This document shows positions 16,701 to 26,200 of a stretch of DNA of 40,881 bases, piece after piece. The notes below the pieces were generated by a model. It did not search any database. It saw nothing but the letters and a program-made list of their open reading frames with translations, and was not told the origin of the DNA. Position 1 is the first letter of the stretch. Each line of letters begins with the position of its first letter. Origin of the DNA: Pseudonocardia terrae (lineage in GTDB: Bacteria; Actinomycetota; Actinomycetes; Mycobacteriales; Pseudonocardiaceae); assembly GCF_021343995.1 (NCBI RefSeq), contig NZ_JAJTTE010000063.1:1-40881 (forward strand), read 5' to 3'. A program made the position numbers and the translations under genes.

Positions 16701-18919
16701 GCCAGCTGAGCGGTGGCGAGACGGCCGTCCAGCGCGGTCGGCAGGTAGTCCACCGGCAGGGTGGAGGGGCTTCCGGTGACAGCCGGGTCGGGCGTGTAGA
16801 GCTGGCGGAAGCGGCTCTCGCTTGGTGCGGCCGGATCGGCTAATCCGATGTGGATGAATGGTGGGTCGACCGGGTCCTGCGCCAATGCGCTGCCTGCGGC
16901 CAGCGCCAGTCGTCGGGCGGCGTCCGCCCACCCGAGCAGCACGGCGTGCCGCAGCAGCAGGTAGAGCAGCGCCGCAGGGGCGCGGTCGGCGATGAAGCCC
17001 TTCTCGAGCCGGACCGTCTCCAGATCGGTTCCTGCGAGGTCGGCCAGCCAGCGCAGGTAGTTGCGCTGGTCGGTGGTGTACGCGCGAACGGGGTCGGTCT
17101 CCGACAGCGGGCGGTCGTCGACGAGCGGCGCGAGCAACGGGTACTGCGCGCCCACGAAGAGCCGGCGGATTAGGTCGGGGTCGGGCGCCCCGACGTGGCC
17201 GAGGCGGGCCAGCAGCGCGCGGACCGACTGCGGCATGTGCAGCTCGTCCAACGTGGGTAGCACGGTCGGACCGAGCCCACCGAGGTTCTCGCGGTTGTAG
17301 ACGTCCTCGACGCTCTGGGCGTACCGCTGATAGAACTCCGCCGATGTCGGATGCAGAGCAAGGATGTCCAGAAGCATCTGGTGGGGGTCGCCGCCCGTGC
17401 CGAGCCGGGCGACCTTCGCGCTGGCCGTCCGCCAGTCGGCCGCGGCCGCCGTGAGCAGCTGGTGCAGCGCGCGGCGGTGCGGCGCCGTGGCGGCCGCGTC
17501 CGGCCAGGCCAGCCGGGAGAACGCGGTGGTGGGCAGTACTCCATAGGGCTGGCGTCCGATTCGTACGGCCGGAACCGGGCCGCGCCCCGACACGTGCCGG
17601 GTGAAGAAGTCGCGGGTGGCGTCGACGGGAGCGGCGCCGAGCACGGGGTGCAGCATGGTCTGCAGGTAGGAGCCCCAGGTCGCGGGCCACAGCGCGACGT
17701 TCGCGGCCCGCGCGTCCCGGTGGTCGGTTTGGTCGGCGTGGTGGGCACCGGCGACTATCGCGGGGTCGACGCCGACGAGCTCGGCGAACCACCGGCCGTC
17801 GGATTTGGTCGACCAGTCCGTGGGCGCGGCCGGGGAAGCCGCCGCCGGGGGCGCCAACGGGGTCGGGTCTTGGCCTGCTGGCCGTTGCTCGGTGTTGTTG
17901 GTCGGCGTGCCCTGCGGCACGAAGGCGAACCCGGCAGGGCTGCGCATCTGGCGGGTGATCAGGTCGGCGAGGTCCGTCGCCGTCTGGTCCGGAGTCGACG
18001 CTCGGCGCATGCCGAAAACGACCAGCCGGTCCACGCCTGCCCGGGTGTTGTCGTCGAGCGGGATCCGCACCCCCATACCGACCTGCACGGCCCGGTCGAA
18101 GTCGGTCAGCCAGAGCAGGTCGTCCGGGACGTGGAGGACCCCGGTCTGCTCGTCGACGGTCAGCTGGTCGGTGGTCCCGGGGTCGGGGCTGACCACGAGC
18201 TCGGGAGGGATGGTCGCCCCGGTCACGGAAATCACCCGCTGGCCGCCGACGTAGCCGAGCACCGTGAACCGGTCGGGCAGCAGCCGTGCCCGCGCCGCCT
18301 TCGTCCACGACTGCGCGGCGGTGGCCCCCTGCGCAGGCTCGGGCAGCACGAGGAACGCGACCTGGACAGCGTCGCTCGGATTGCTCGGCGCAGCGTCGAT
18401 CCCGGCGGGGCGCAGACCCCGGATCGCGGCGCCGCGGGTGGCGCCGACCGAGGTGGTCAGGGCGATGTTGGCGGTCCCGGTCGCGGCGCGGTCGCCGTGC
18501 GCACGCCACACTGCCGTCCAGTACGTGACGGTGGCCTGCCGGTCAGCGGCGGCGACGGGGGTCGGCGTCAGGACGACCAGAACGGTCGTGCTGGGCGGGA
18601 CACCGGTCGGCTGATCAGCGGGGTTGGCGGGCTGTCGGCTCGACAACAGCCACGCCGCCCGCCCGGACGGCACCCGGCCGATCAACTCCTCCCAGGCGGC
18701 CTGCTTGGCGGCCCCGTTGCCGCCCGCCTGCCACACGGCGGTCCAGTAGGCGTCCAACGCGGTGAGCTCGGCGACCGTCGGCAAGGGCTCGAACTTGTCC
18801 ACCGACCAGTCGTCGGGGAAGACGCGGACTAGCAGCTCCGACGCCGTGAAGCGGGTCTGCACCCGGACGGGGCCGAGGAGCACGGGGAAGTCGTCGCTGA
18901 GAGGTGCCGGGGCGGTCAT
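13718..18919 (-). CDS. Giant uncharacterised protein, about 1733 residues
   Basis: The start is ATG 18919, overlapping the upstream stop as ATGA; codons extending to 19150 are only the shadow of the preceding gene. I recognise no catalytic or named domain. Distinctive blocks are VRVFPDDWSVDKFEP near the N-terminus, VRIGRQPYGVLPTT near residue 450, DEWTEVIPADGETTG and PPQAMLLVVPP near the end, and the last residues ANLRWKSRD. The region from about 1290 to 1570 is rich in long helices (for example RLTAADAALAVYDQVVSGL) and may form coiled coils. The rest looks like repeated alpha/beta segments. It is soluble, without a signal peptide. Tight coupling to both neighbours suggests fixed stoichiometry, as in a complex. 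The function is unknown. Confidence 0.85.
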   Translation of the reverse strand: MTAPAPLSDDFPVLLGPVRVQTRFTASELLVRVFPDDWSVDKFEPLPTVAELTALDAYWTAVWQAGGNGAAKQAAWEELIGRVPSGRAAWLLSSRQPANPADQPTGVPPSTTVLVVLTPTPVAAADRQATVTYWTAVWRAHGDRAATGTANIALTTSVGATRGAAIRGLRPAGIDAAPSNPSDAVQVAFLVLPEPAQGATAAQSWTKAARARLLPDRFTVLGYVGGQRVISVTGATIPPELVVSPDPGTTDQLTVDEQTGVLHVPDDLLWLTDFDRAVQVGMGVRIPLDDNTRAGVDRLVVFGMRRASTPDQTATDLADLITRQMRSPAGFAFVPQGTPTNNTEQRPAGQDPTPLAPPAAASPAAPTDWSTKSDGRWFAELVGVDPAIVAGAHHADQTDHRDARAANVALWPATWGSYLQTMLHPVLGAAPVDATRDFFTRHVSGRGPVPAVRIGRQPYGVLPTTAFSRLAWPDAAATAPHRRALHQLLTAAAADWRTASAKVARLGTGGDPHQMLLDILALHPTSAEFYQRYAQSVEDVYNRENLGGLGPTVLPTLDELHMPQSVRALLARLGHVGAPDPDLIRRLFVGAQYPLLAPLVDDRPLSETDPVRAYTTDQRNYLRWLADLAGTDLETVRLEKGFIADRAPAALLYLLLRHAVLLGWADAARRLALAAGSALAQDPVDPPFIHIGLADPAAPSESRFRQLYTPDPAVTGSPSTLPVDYLPTALDGRLATAQLAEQVQALGLLADVPTARLERVLVEHLDCATYRLDAWQLGLANERLAELRYGPDGTAAARTGLHLGAYGWLEDIRPRTRQLSPVQLTGDLAQLFTPPGSSPLLHDPTNGGYLHAPSPAQARTAAVLRAGYLANATPENPGTFAVNLSSDRVRAALAVLNGLRSGQSLGALLGYRFERGLHDRFAEAELDTIIAALRGAFPLRAGRLEETRPATGTSADLVEARNVVDGLELVRRVTRTQDTTYPFGAVGLPVATDVQLAAISAEVQRLLDLHDAVADLAIAESTHQTLAGNPDRAAATLDAYAKEGFPPDPAVVRTPRSGVTLTHRLGLQFTPGLHPPVEGATPRAQAEPAVNDWLPGLLPQAFNVVATVTWTDPVNGQAQSRVVSQQDVGLSPIDLLWAVRPADEAAMTDLDDRILGVVVERDGPRPDALLSIRYTQRVTNRITFFELSGLVATLRRLLTTSRPLRPSDLVPAAGSATVDRGADDVISLSRERPAAVRASLNKLAGNVTSYISDLGALLQLTSTEPQRTQVISGIDTFLQRYADLVGTASGFGLVRSSWGELIKWRRDVFRDVLAAVAATADRMGRSLAAADALIHQYDALAATATDEARFALLQQAERLLTTSPTSPRPATPSQLRATVATRRQAFDARLQALRRQGGTGRNTLSGLLTEVAAKLPLTDLDPTGLDLTSFHDRVIEFARDLLNRVTALQSEIARRLTAADAALAVYDQVVSGLDRVTAGTAALSALLGDDVLVVPEYTLGDQQAAELQQARRASDDLVAHLVHDVGRDIPVDDWIHGVARVRDKARLWERATLLSDALRGEPGPLGDPPGVHDPTLVPIQLPVQPDDHWLAMEFAAGATITEDRLLYTAHYASTFLPQNILCGLLLDEWTEVIPADGETTGIAVDLDSPDSEPPQAMLLVVPPVRTGTWSDDDLVAAVMETFDLATLRAVEPGHLDDTAYAQLLPATVLSATPRPITISTDLAVANLRWKSRD

Positions 18920-21900
18920 GACAGCATCTCCTGCGCGTGGACGGCCATCAGGACCGGCGCCTGGAACAGCACGTAGGCCAGGTCGGCCGAGCTGAGCCCG
19001 CCGTGCCACGAGGGCAGCGCGACGTCCTCGTCGTGCTGCTGGCTCTTCTCCTCGTCGGCGACCGGATCGTCGAGGGGCAGCAGCGGCACGGTCGGGGTCG
19101 CGCCACCCAGCTCGATGAACCCGCGGTTGTCCGGATCCACGTTGGGCCACGACAGGTCGTTCCAGGTCTCCACGGGCACCGCGGGCCCCGCGTCAAGCCC
19201 GAACCGGGGGTCGCCGGGCCGTTCCTTGATGACGAAGAACCAACCCGGATCGCCGCCCGGGCCGTCGCCCTTGGCCTTTCCGGCCGTCAGGTTGAAGCCG
19301 AGCAGGGTGATGTCCGGCTCCACCTTGGCCTCGTACAGAGGAAGCCGGATCTCCTCGGCGGACGGGTGGTTCTCGTCCAGCAGGTCGACGGGCACGCGCT
19401 CCAGGTCAGGGTTCGGGTGGGCGTTGTCCGGATCCCACCGCGCCCGCTGGGCGTAAATCGCCGCCGTTGGGAACTTCTTCAGCAGCTCGCCCTTGATCAC
19501 GAGCACGAGGTCGTCCTGTTGCGGGCCGCCTGCCTCATCGTTGTCGTTCTTGCCCAGCTCCGCGGACGCAGGCCATGTGTGGATCGGCCGGATGTCGTAC
19601 AGCCGTTCCCGGCGTTGGGCTTCCGTCTCACCCGCAACCGGGAGCACCGTGCGCGGGTCCCAGAACTGACGGAACGGCGTACCCCGCTGGTCGGTCGGGT
19701 ACTCGCGCCAGAGCAGCTCGCGTGCGAACTCGTAGTTCAGGCCGACCAGGAACGCTTCGATGAACTCCTGGTTGGTCTCCAGGAGGGTGATTGTGTTGGG
19801 CGGCAGCGCCGTCAGGTTGGGTACGAAGGTATCCACCGACAGGTTCAGCAACGCCTGGTACATCGGCAGGTCGATCACCGGGTACGCCATCGCCTCCATG
19901 AAGCGCTGCGCGAACGGCTGCAGTCGGTCCGGCAGGCTGACGGTGGCGAGCAGCGTCTTGGGCACGGTCTGATCGGATCGCAGCCCGTCCAGCAGGGAAC
20001 CAGTCGCGTCCGACACGTCCAGCGGCGGGCGGGCGTCGACCTGACCGCCCAGCTCCGCCGCCGCACGGCCGTCGTACAGGTCGCGCAGCGCGACCTTGAA
20101 CCGGACGGCCTCGGGGCTGTCCGGGCCGCCCGGTGTCGGCACGCGCGGATCGCCGGGCAGCGTGAGTATGAAGTCGGAGCTGGTGGGCAGGTCGTCGATG
20201 GCGCCGTGGCCGGAGGCGGGCGCCGGGGCGGCGTCGGGCGTGTGATGCAGGGCCGCGTCGAGCTGGTCGGTCGTCACCACACCCGGCGGCGTCGTTTTCG
20301 GCGGCGCGGCGGTCACCTCGCCGGACGTCGCGTCCATCCTGGACAGCAGCGCGTCCGGCGGTTGCTGGTCGGTGAACGGCAGGGTCCGCATCAGCCGGGC
20401 GCCGGGGCGGGCGATGCGCCGCATCGCCGCCGACACCGGAGCCGAACCGACCCGACTCTCCCCGACCCGGAACGCCACCGTGACGGACTCGGCCGGTGGC
20501 GCGTCGGCGCGACCGGCCACCGTCGGCGCTGCGGGGGTGGTCAGCCGGGGATGGACTGGGGCCGTCAGCCGCAGCGCGCGCCCGAACCCCGCCGTGGCCG
20601 CGGCCGCTCGGACAGGGCCGGCCTGGACCGGCGTGTCGATGTGCTTGGTCTGCAGGACGTGGCCGACCTCCCGGGCCAGCTGGGCGGCCCGGATCCGGGC
20701 GTTGGCCGCGAGCACGTCGCCCACCTGAGCCCAAGCGGCGGCCATGAACTCCTCCTGCCGCTCCTGCACTACACGTGCGCCGAAGCCTGCGGCAACCCGG
20801 AATCGGGGGTCGAGGTTCAGCCGGTGCACCCAGTTCCTCTCGTTTGTGACCGGGGTGCCGTCCCGGTTGTTCAGCAGCCGGGAGGTGAGCGCATGCCATC
20901 GGCCGTAGAGCGGCGGGGTGATCACCGGGTCGACGGGGCCTGCGGGCGTGACCGTGGCGTTCGCCGTCGCGGGTGGCTGGTCGAGGTAGGCGTCGCCCAA
21001 ATTGATCAGCGCGGCCAGGGTCCGCTGGAATGGGTGCGGGTACGGCTGGGCCGGCGGCTGGTCGTCCCACGTGTCGTAGACGTCCGGGGGCCTACCGGGC
21101 ACCTGCAGTGCGCCGCCCAACCGCAGCACACCGCCCAGCGCGGCAGGCGTGGTGATCCCCGGCAGCCCGAACCCGGGGGAGTTGTGCACGTCGACGTCGC
21201 GGCGGCCGGTCAACGCGTCGGGCGGGCGGGGCTGCAGCAGCCGGACCAGCGTCTCGAAGTCGCCCGTGCTGCCGGTGGTGAAGAACCAGCGGAAGTAGTA
21301 CGGCAGCATTCCCGACAGCGGCTGGTGGGCGTAGGACACGCCCCACGCCGGGTGCAGCGCGCTGGGAGCGGCTGCCGGGTCGAGGCCGAGGCCCGCGAGC
21401 CGCCCGGTCTCGAACGCCGGCACCAGAAACGCGTGGTAGCCGGTGTCTGGGGCGAGGTGGCGGGGGCACATCAGGCGGGCGCAGGCGTTGTCCGGGTTCT
21501 CGGCCAGCACAGCCTGCATCGCGGGCAGCGCCACCGACATGTCGTCAGACGTCACACCGTCGACGATGGCCCCGTTGACTTGCACGTGGGCCCACGCGCC
21601 GAGCTGGTCGGGTGGTGGCAGCGTCGCCGCGGGTTCGTGCACGGTGATGAACGGCAGGGGCCGGTCGGGGCTGACGCCGTCGTCGAACTCGGCGTGTGGG
21701 TCTTTCGGGTTGCGCCCGCCTGCTAGCACGACCAGCGCAAGCCATGGCGAGAGCCGGACCGTCGCCGCATCGGGCACCGCGGGGCTGTACCGCCACGGGA
21801 AGTCCTCGTCGTAGAACTCGACGTGCGCGAGGAAGTCCGGTTCCGCGTTGGTTATCCAGTCGCGGGGCTCGGTGCGCAAGATCGCCCGGGGGTCGATGCC

Positions 21901-22095
21901 GATCACATCGCCCGGGCCGTATAGGTGCACGGCCTGCTCGACGTCCTGCGTAAGGATCCCGCCGGCGATCGCGTCGCCGGTGATCCGCAGCCGCACGCGG
22001 ACGCTCGCCCGGTCCGCCGTGCCCGGCGGCGTGGTGATCTGTGTCGCAAGGCCGGTGCGCAACCAGGGCAGGAAGGAGTAGGCGTTCGTGGTCAC
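18916..22095 (-). CDS. Large uncharacterised protein, about 1059 residues
   Basis: The start is GTG 22095, which overlaps the kelch gene's stop as GTGA; the frame upstream to 22590 is only the other strand-frame of the kelch gene. The N-terminus TTNAYSFLPWLRTGL is followed by VRVRLRITGD and a block EFYDEDFPWRYSPAVP. The C-terminal third has ELLWREYPTDQRGTPFRQFW, WFFVIKERPGDPRFGLD and, at the very end, LAYVLFQAPVLMAVHAQEML. These blocks recur in hypothetical proteins that I remember from other genomes, but no function is attached to them. The composition is Pro-rich and beta-leaning with long linkers. No catalytic motif, membrane helix or signal peptide is seen. It sits between the kelch proteins and the 1733-residue protein and is probably a structural part of the same assembly. 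Confidence 0.85.
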   Translation of the reverse strand: MTTNAYSFLPWLRTGLATQITTPPGTADRASVRVRLRITGDAIAGGILTQDVEQAVHLYGPGDVIGIDPRAILRTEPRDWITNAEPDFLAHVEFYDEDFPWRYSPAVPDAATVRLSPWLALVVLAGGRNPKDPHAEFDDGVSPDRPLPFITVHEPAATLPPPDQLGAWAHVQVNGAIVDGVTSDDMSVALPAMQAVLAENPDNACARLMCPRHLAPDTGYHAFLVPAFETGRLAGLGLDPAAAPSALHPAWGVSYAHQPLSGMLPYYFRWFFTTGSTGDFETLVRLLQPRPPDALTGRRDVDVHNSPGFGLPGITTPAALGGVLRLGGALQVPGRPPDVYDTWDDQPPAQPYPHPFQRTLAALINLGDAYLDQPPATANATVTPAGPVDPVITPPLYGRWHALTSRLLNNRDGTPVTNERNWVHRLNLDPRFRVAAGFGARVVQERQEEFMAAAWAQVGDVLAANARIRAAQLAREVGHVLQTKHIDTPVQAGPVRAAAATAGFGRALRLTAPVHPRLTTPAAPTVAGRADAPPAESVTVAFRVGESRVGSAPVSAAMRRIARPGARLMRTLPFTDQQPPDALLSRMDATSGEVTAAPPKTTPPGVVTTDQLDAALHHTPDAAPAPASGHGAIDDLPTSSDFILTLPGDPRVPTPGGPDSPEAVRFKVALRDLYDGRAAAELGGQVDARPPLDVSDATGSLLDGLRSDQTVPKTLLATVSLPDRLQPFAQRFMEAMAYPVIDLPMYQALLNLSVDTFVPNLTALPPNTITLLETNQEFIEAFLVGLNYEFARELLWREYPTDQRGTPFRQFWDPRTVLPVAGETEAQRRERLYDIRPIHTWPASAELGKNDNDEAGGPQQDDLVLVIKGELLKKFPTAAIYAQRARWDPDNAHPNPDLERVPVDLLDENHPSAEEIRLPLYEAKVEPDITLLGFNLTAGKAKGDGPGGDPGWFFVIKERPGDPRFGLDAGPAVPVETWNDLSWPNVDPDNRGFIELGGATPTVPLLPLDDPVADEEKSQQHDEDVALPSWHGGLSSADLAYVLFQAPVLMAVHAQEMLS

Positions 22096-23264
22096 GGCGT
22101 ATCGGGTCCCGCCGTGAAGATCTCGGTGCCAGCGGTCAGCTCCGGAGCCCCGGCCGCAGCCAGCCCCGCTCGCCCGATCCCGCCGGTAACCAGCACGGTG
22201 TGGTCGGTGAGCGCAACCGCGCCGAACGACCACCGCCCCGCGGCCAGGCCGCCGACCTCGGTCCAGATATTCGCGATTGGGTCGTACTCGATGGCGCTCG
22301 CGTACCCGACAGCGTTGGCGCCGCCGTCGGTGCCCCCGACCAGTAGCACCCGACCGCCGACCAGCGTGACCGCGCGATGCAGCTGCCGGCCCGCGGGCAT
22401 CGCTGCGACCGCCGTCCAGGCGCCGGTGCCCTGGTTGTACAGCTCGGCGGTAGCGCGACTGAACGGGTCGAACGTGCCGTCGCCGCCGCGGCCGGGTGGG
22501 CGCCCACCGGTGACCAGCACCGACGTCGGCGAGACGGCCACCGCTCGGTGTCCGGCGCGCGCGACGGTCATGTTTCCGGTCGGCGTCCACGTGTCGGTGG
22601 CTGGGTCGTACAATTCACAGAACGCGAGGTCAGCGGCCGAATCGCGGCCGGTCGGCACGCTGCCACCGACGACGAGCACGTGGCCGTTGTCCAGCAGCAC
22701 CGCGGGATGGCCGGTGCGGGCATCAGTCATCGGGGCCACCGACGTCCACTTTCCGGTCGTCGGGTCCCATCGCTCGACCGACGCCAGCGCCCTCACCGAC
22801 TGACCCGACCGCACGGCGGTGCCGCCCGCCACCAGTACGGAGCCGTCCGGCAGGGCCACGGCGCTGTGGTCCCAGCGGGCCACCTGGAGATCATCCGTGC
22901 CCGTCCACGTGCCCGTCGTCGGCGCGTACACCTCGGCGGTGGCCAGCGCCGAGGGCGGGAATTGACTGCCCGCGCTCGTGCCGCCGGCCACGAGGACCCC
23001 GCCGTCGGCGAGCACCGTGACCGAGTGCAGCCTGCGCGCGGCATGCATGGCTCCGGTCGCCTTCCAGTGGCCGGCCGTCGGGTCGTAGCGGGCCGCCCGG
23101 GCGAGCGCGGCCGATGTGGCGTCCCCGCCACCGGCGACCAGCACCGTGCCGTCGGGGAGGAGCGCGGGACCATCGTGCTGGCCTGCGAGACTCCCCGGGA
23201 TCGGCAGGTCGGCGGTCGTCGACCAGGTGCTGGTGACGGTCGTGGTTGGGTTGGGCATCGGCAT
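22092..23264 (-). CDS. Kelch-repeat beta-propeller protein
   Basis: About 390 residues made almost wholly of kelch repeats of roughly 50-55 residues. Each has the pattern H-x-A-V-x-L-x-D-G-x-V-L-V-x-G-G followed by a Y-D-P-x-T-x-x-W blade end (examples VLADGGVLVAGGTS, LDNGHVLVVGG, YDPATDTWTPTGNM). Six to seven blades would close one propeller, a protein-binding scaffold. Two in-frame ATGs lie at 23264 and 23258. GAGGG sits six bases before the second, which is therefore the better start. The gene overlaps the next by GTGA and follows the DUF6603-kelch gene by 18 bases. Its C-terminus (AGTEIFTAG) echoes that of the upstream neighbour (AGTEIFTP), so the two propellers look like a tandem duplication. 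Confidence 0.88.
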   Translation of the reverse strand: MPMPNPTTTVTSTWSTTADLPIPGSLAGQHDGPALLPDGTVLVAGGGDATSAALARAARYDPTAGHWKATGAMHAARRLHSVTVLADGGVLVAGGTSAGSQFPPSALATAEVYAPTTGTWTGTDDLQVARWDHSAVALPDGSVLVAGGTAVRSGQSVRALASVERWDPTTGKWTSVAPMTDARTGHPAVLLDNGHVLVVGGSVPTGRDSAADLAFCELYDPATDTWTPTGNMTVARAGHRAVAVSPTSVLVTGGRPPGRGGDGTFDPFSRATAELYNQGTGAWTAVAAMPAGRQLHRAVTLVGGRVLLVGGTDGGANAVGYASAIEYDPIANIWTEVGGLAAGRWSFGAVALTDHTVLVTGGIGRAGLAAAGAPELTAGTEIFTAGPDTP

Positions 23265-23282
23265 CCCTCTGGTGGCTGCTGC

Positions 23283-26200
23283 TCAGGGTGTGAAGATCTC
23301 GGTGCCTGCGGCGAACACCGGACTTGCAGGGCCGACCGCGGCCGGGGCCGCGGTGTGGACGCCGCCGGTGACGACGATCCGGCCGTCGGCGAGCTCGACC
23401 ACCGTGTGCGCCCACCGGCCGTCGGCCAGCGCGCCGGTGGCGGTCCACCGGCCGGAGCCCGGGTTGTATGTCGCCGCCGCGCGGTAGCCCGCGGTGAAGG
23501 TGGGCCCACTGGTGCCGCCGCTGATCAGGACAAGGCCGGTCCGCAGGAGCACCGCGCGATGCCTGCCGAAGGGGCCGGGCATCGGGGCGACGGGCGTCCA
23601 CTGCCCTGTCGTTGGGTCGTACTGCTCAGCGCTGTTCAGGCTGTCGGCCCGGATCCTCCCGTGCTGGTCACCGGCGGGGTCGCCGCCGGTGACCAGCACG
23701 GTGCCGTCGGCCAGCAGGGTCGCCTGATGGCTGATCCGGGCCGTCGCCAGCTCGCCGGTCGGGGCCCACGTGCCCGTCGTGGGGTCGAACAGCTCGCAGT
23801 ACGCCATCGGCCTGCGCGGGCCGCCGGTCAACAGGGCGCCGCCGACGACCAGCACGCGGCCGTCCTGCAGGAGCACCGCTTCGTGCCCGGACCGGGCGTC
23901 GTGCATCGGCGCGGCCGAGGTCCACGTGTCGGTCGCCGGGTCGAGGATCTCGGCCGAGGCCAGCGCGGCCGAGCCGGTCGGGCCCCGGGCGCCCGTGCCA
24001 CCCGCCACAAGCACGCGGCCATCGGCGAGAACGGTAGCCGAGTGCCCGTGTCGCGCGGTGTGTAGCCCGGTCCCCAGCGTCGACCACGTGTCGGCCGTCG
24101 CGTTGTACACCTCGACCGACGCGAGCGGGTCGCCCGCGCGGCCGCCGAGGACCGCGGGCCTGCCGTCGGCGAGGAGCACGGCGGCGTGGTTCTCCCGGCC
24201 GGTGTGCAGCGGGCCCGCGGCCGTCCACAGGTTCGCGACCGGGTCGAAGAGCGCGGCCGCCGAGGGGGCACCCGCGCCGCCCGCGAGAAGGACCCGCCCG
24301 CTTGCCAACCGCACCGCGGGCGCGCCGGCCGTCGGAGCGGGGAGACCGCCTGCTGTCGACCACGTGCCGGGCACTGCGAGCGGCACCGAGGCGTCCGCGG
24401 CCGGGATGACGTGCAGGGTGCCCGCGAGGTTCGGCAGCCGCGCCACCCAGTCGGCCAGCGCGTCGGCGGCGGCGGCCTGGCTGCGGAAGGTCGCGACTGC
24501 GGCACCGCCGGCGTCGGTCGTCGGGAGGCGGGCCGCGGACGGCGGGAACGCCTGCACGTTGTTCCGCACGTAGGCGACGATAAACCGCTGGTCGGACAAC
24601 CGGATCGTGTCCTGGGCTGCAAAGGGTTGCCGACGGTCGGCGTCCTGGCGGGAGAGCGGGGAACGGCTCGTGCTGCTGCCCGCCAGCAGCTGCCGATACA
24701 CCGCTGGGCTGACCGAGGTGAGTTTCCTCGGCGCCGGCACCCCTGCGCCGACGGCGGCCCGTGGCGCCGCAGTCCTCGGTCGGGCGTCGGTGGGGGTCCG
24801 CACCAGGCTCGCGCTTGCCCGGCCCCGGCTGTCCAGCACGATCATCTCGAAGCGGGCGCTGCGCCGCACGACCCGCGCCGACGCCACCATGCCGGTCGCG
24901 CCCGCCAGCTCAACCCCGGCATCCTGGTCGCCATAGGACGGCAGCGACAGCTTCTGCGCGTCGGTCAGGTCCTGGAATTGCGCGATCGCGAACTTTTCCG
25001 CTGCAACGGACACCTGCCTCAGGCCGCTGCCCGGTGCGGGCGTCACACTGAACCGCTTGCCGTCGTGCGCCCGCTGCCCGCCGATCTTGTCCACCCGGAT
25101 GTCCAGCGGCACGGCGCGCTGCCGGACTATGAGCGTGCCCAGCGGGTGCAGCACCAGCTGGTTGGTCGGCGGGAGCGTCCGGAGCGTCACGAGGGGCGTA
25201 CGGCCTGCCGGAAGCTGTGTGCGCCATCCCTCTAGCTTGGATAGCTCGTTGGCCAGCAGAGGGAGCACGTCGACCGGCGTCAGCGTGGTGTCGCGCGCCT
25301 CGCCCCACGCGATGTCGAAGTCGGCGGAGATCTCGAAGAACAGCAATCCGACCGAGCCCCGGCCGTGCGCACGCCACGGCGACGGCCCCTCCAGCTGGAA
25401 CTGCAGGTCGATCGAGAACAGGCCGACGCCGAAGGCCTTCAGCGACATGCCCGCTGAGATGCTGATGACGAACCGGAACGGGGAGAACTGGAACAGCGCG
25501 TCGAAGCTGAGGTGACCCTCGATGCCGAAGTCGTCGAAGCCCAGCCGCAGCTGCGCCGTCGCGCCGAACTGCACGGTGTTGCTCGTCACCGCGAAATAGC
25601 CGGAGACGCGAATGAGCATGTTGGGCTGGTTGAGGATGTCCACCGAGAGCCGGTCCGGCACCGGGAAGGGCAGCGGCGGCGCCATGTACGACGGATGGAA
25701 TCCGCCGACGGTGAGCACGACGTCGGGGCTGTCGCCCCACGCCACCAGCAGACCCATCCCGCCGGACAGCGTCATCGTGAGGATGCGCGAGTCGAACAGC
25801 TCCGCGACGAACCACAGGCGCTGCTTGTCGAACTCCAATGCCCCGGCGAAGTCGACCTGGAGCACGAGGAGCGCCAGCTCCTCGGTCGGCAGCACGACCT
25901 TCAGCACGCCTAGGATCGCGGTGTTGCCGGGGATCTCGATGACCACACCGAGCGACACGCTGACGAGGGTCGGCGTTCCCCAACCGATCTTCGCCATCGG
26001 GCCAATCAGGAACGTTCCCTGTTGCGGTGGGAAGAAGGCGCGCAGATCGGACAGGATGCGCGGCGCGTTCGCCACGACGTCGGTAGGGAACATCACCGAC
26101 TCGACCGCGCCGGTGCGCACGCCCTCGGCTAGAGCCTGCAGGTTCACACCCCGGTTAAGGCCGAGGATACCGCCGACGCCCAACAGCGTGAACCCGTACC

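Noticed and set aside
17351..18832. Long plus-strand frames opposite the giant operon genes (also near 18937-21726, 22377-24065 and 27007-28515).
   Set aside because: They mirror the minus-strand genes in GC-rich DNA, have no start signals, and the minus-strand frames form a continuous overlapping operon.
11902..22095. Reading the giant proteins as a contractile injection or phage-tail cluster.
   Set aside because: No sheath, tube, baseplate, spike or AAA+ ATPase gene is recognisable; only size and unknown status suggested it.
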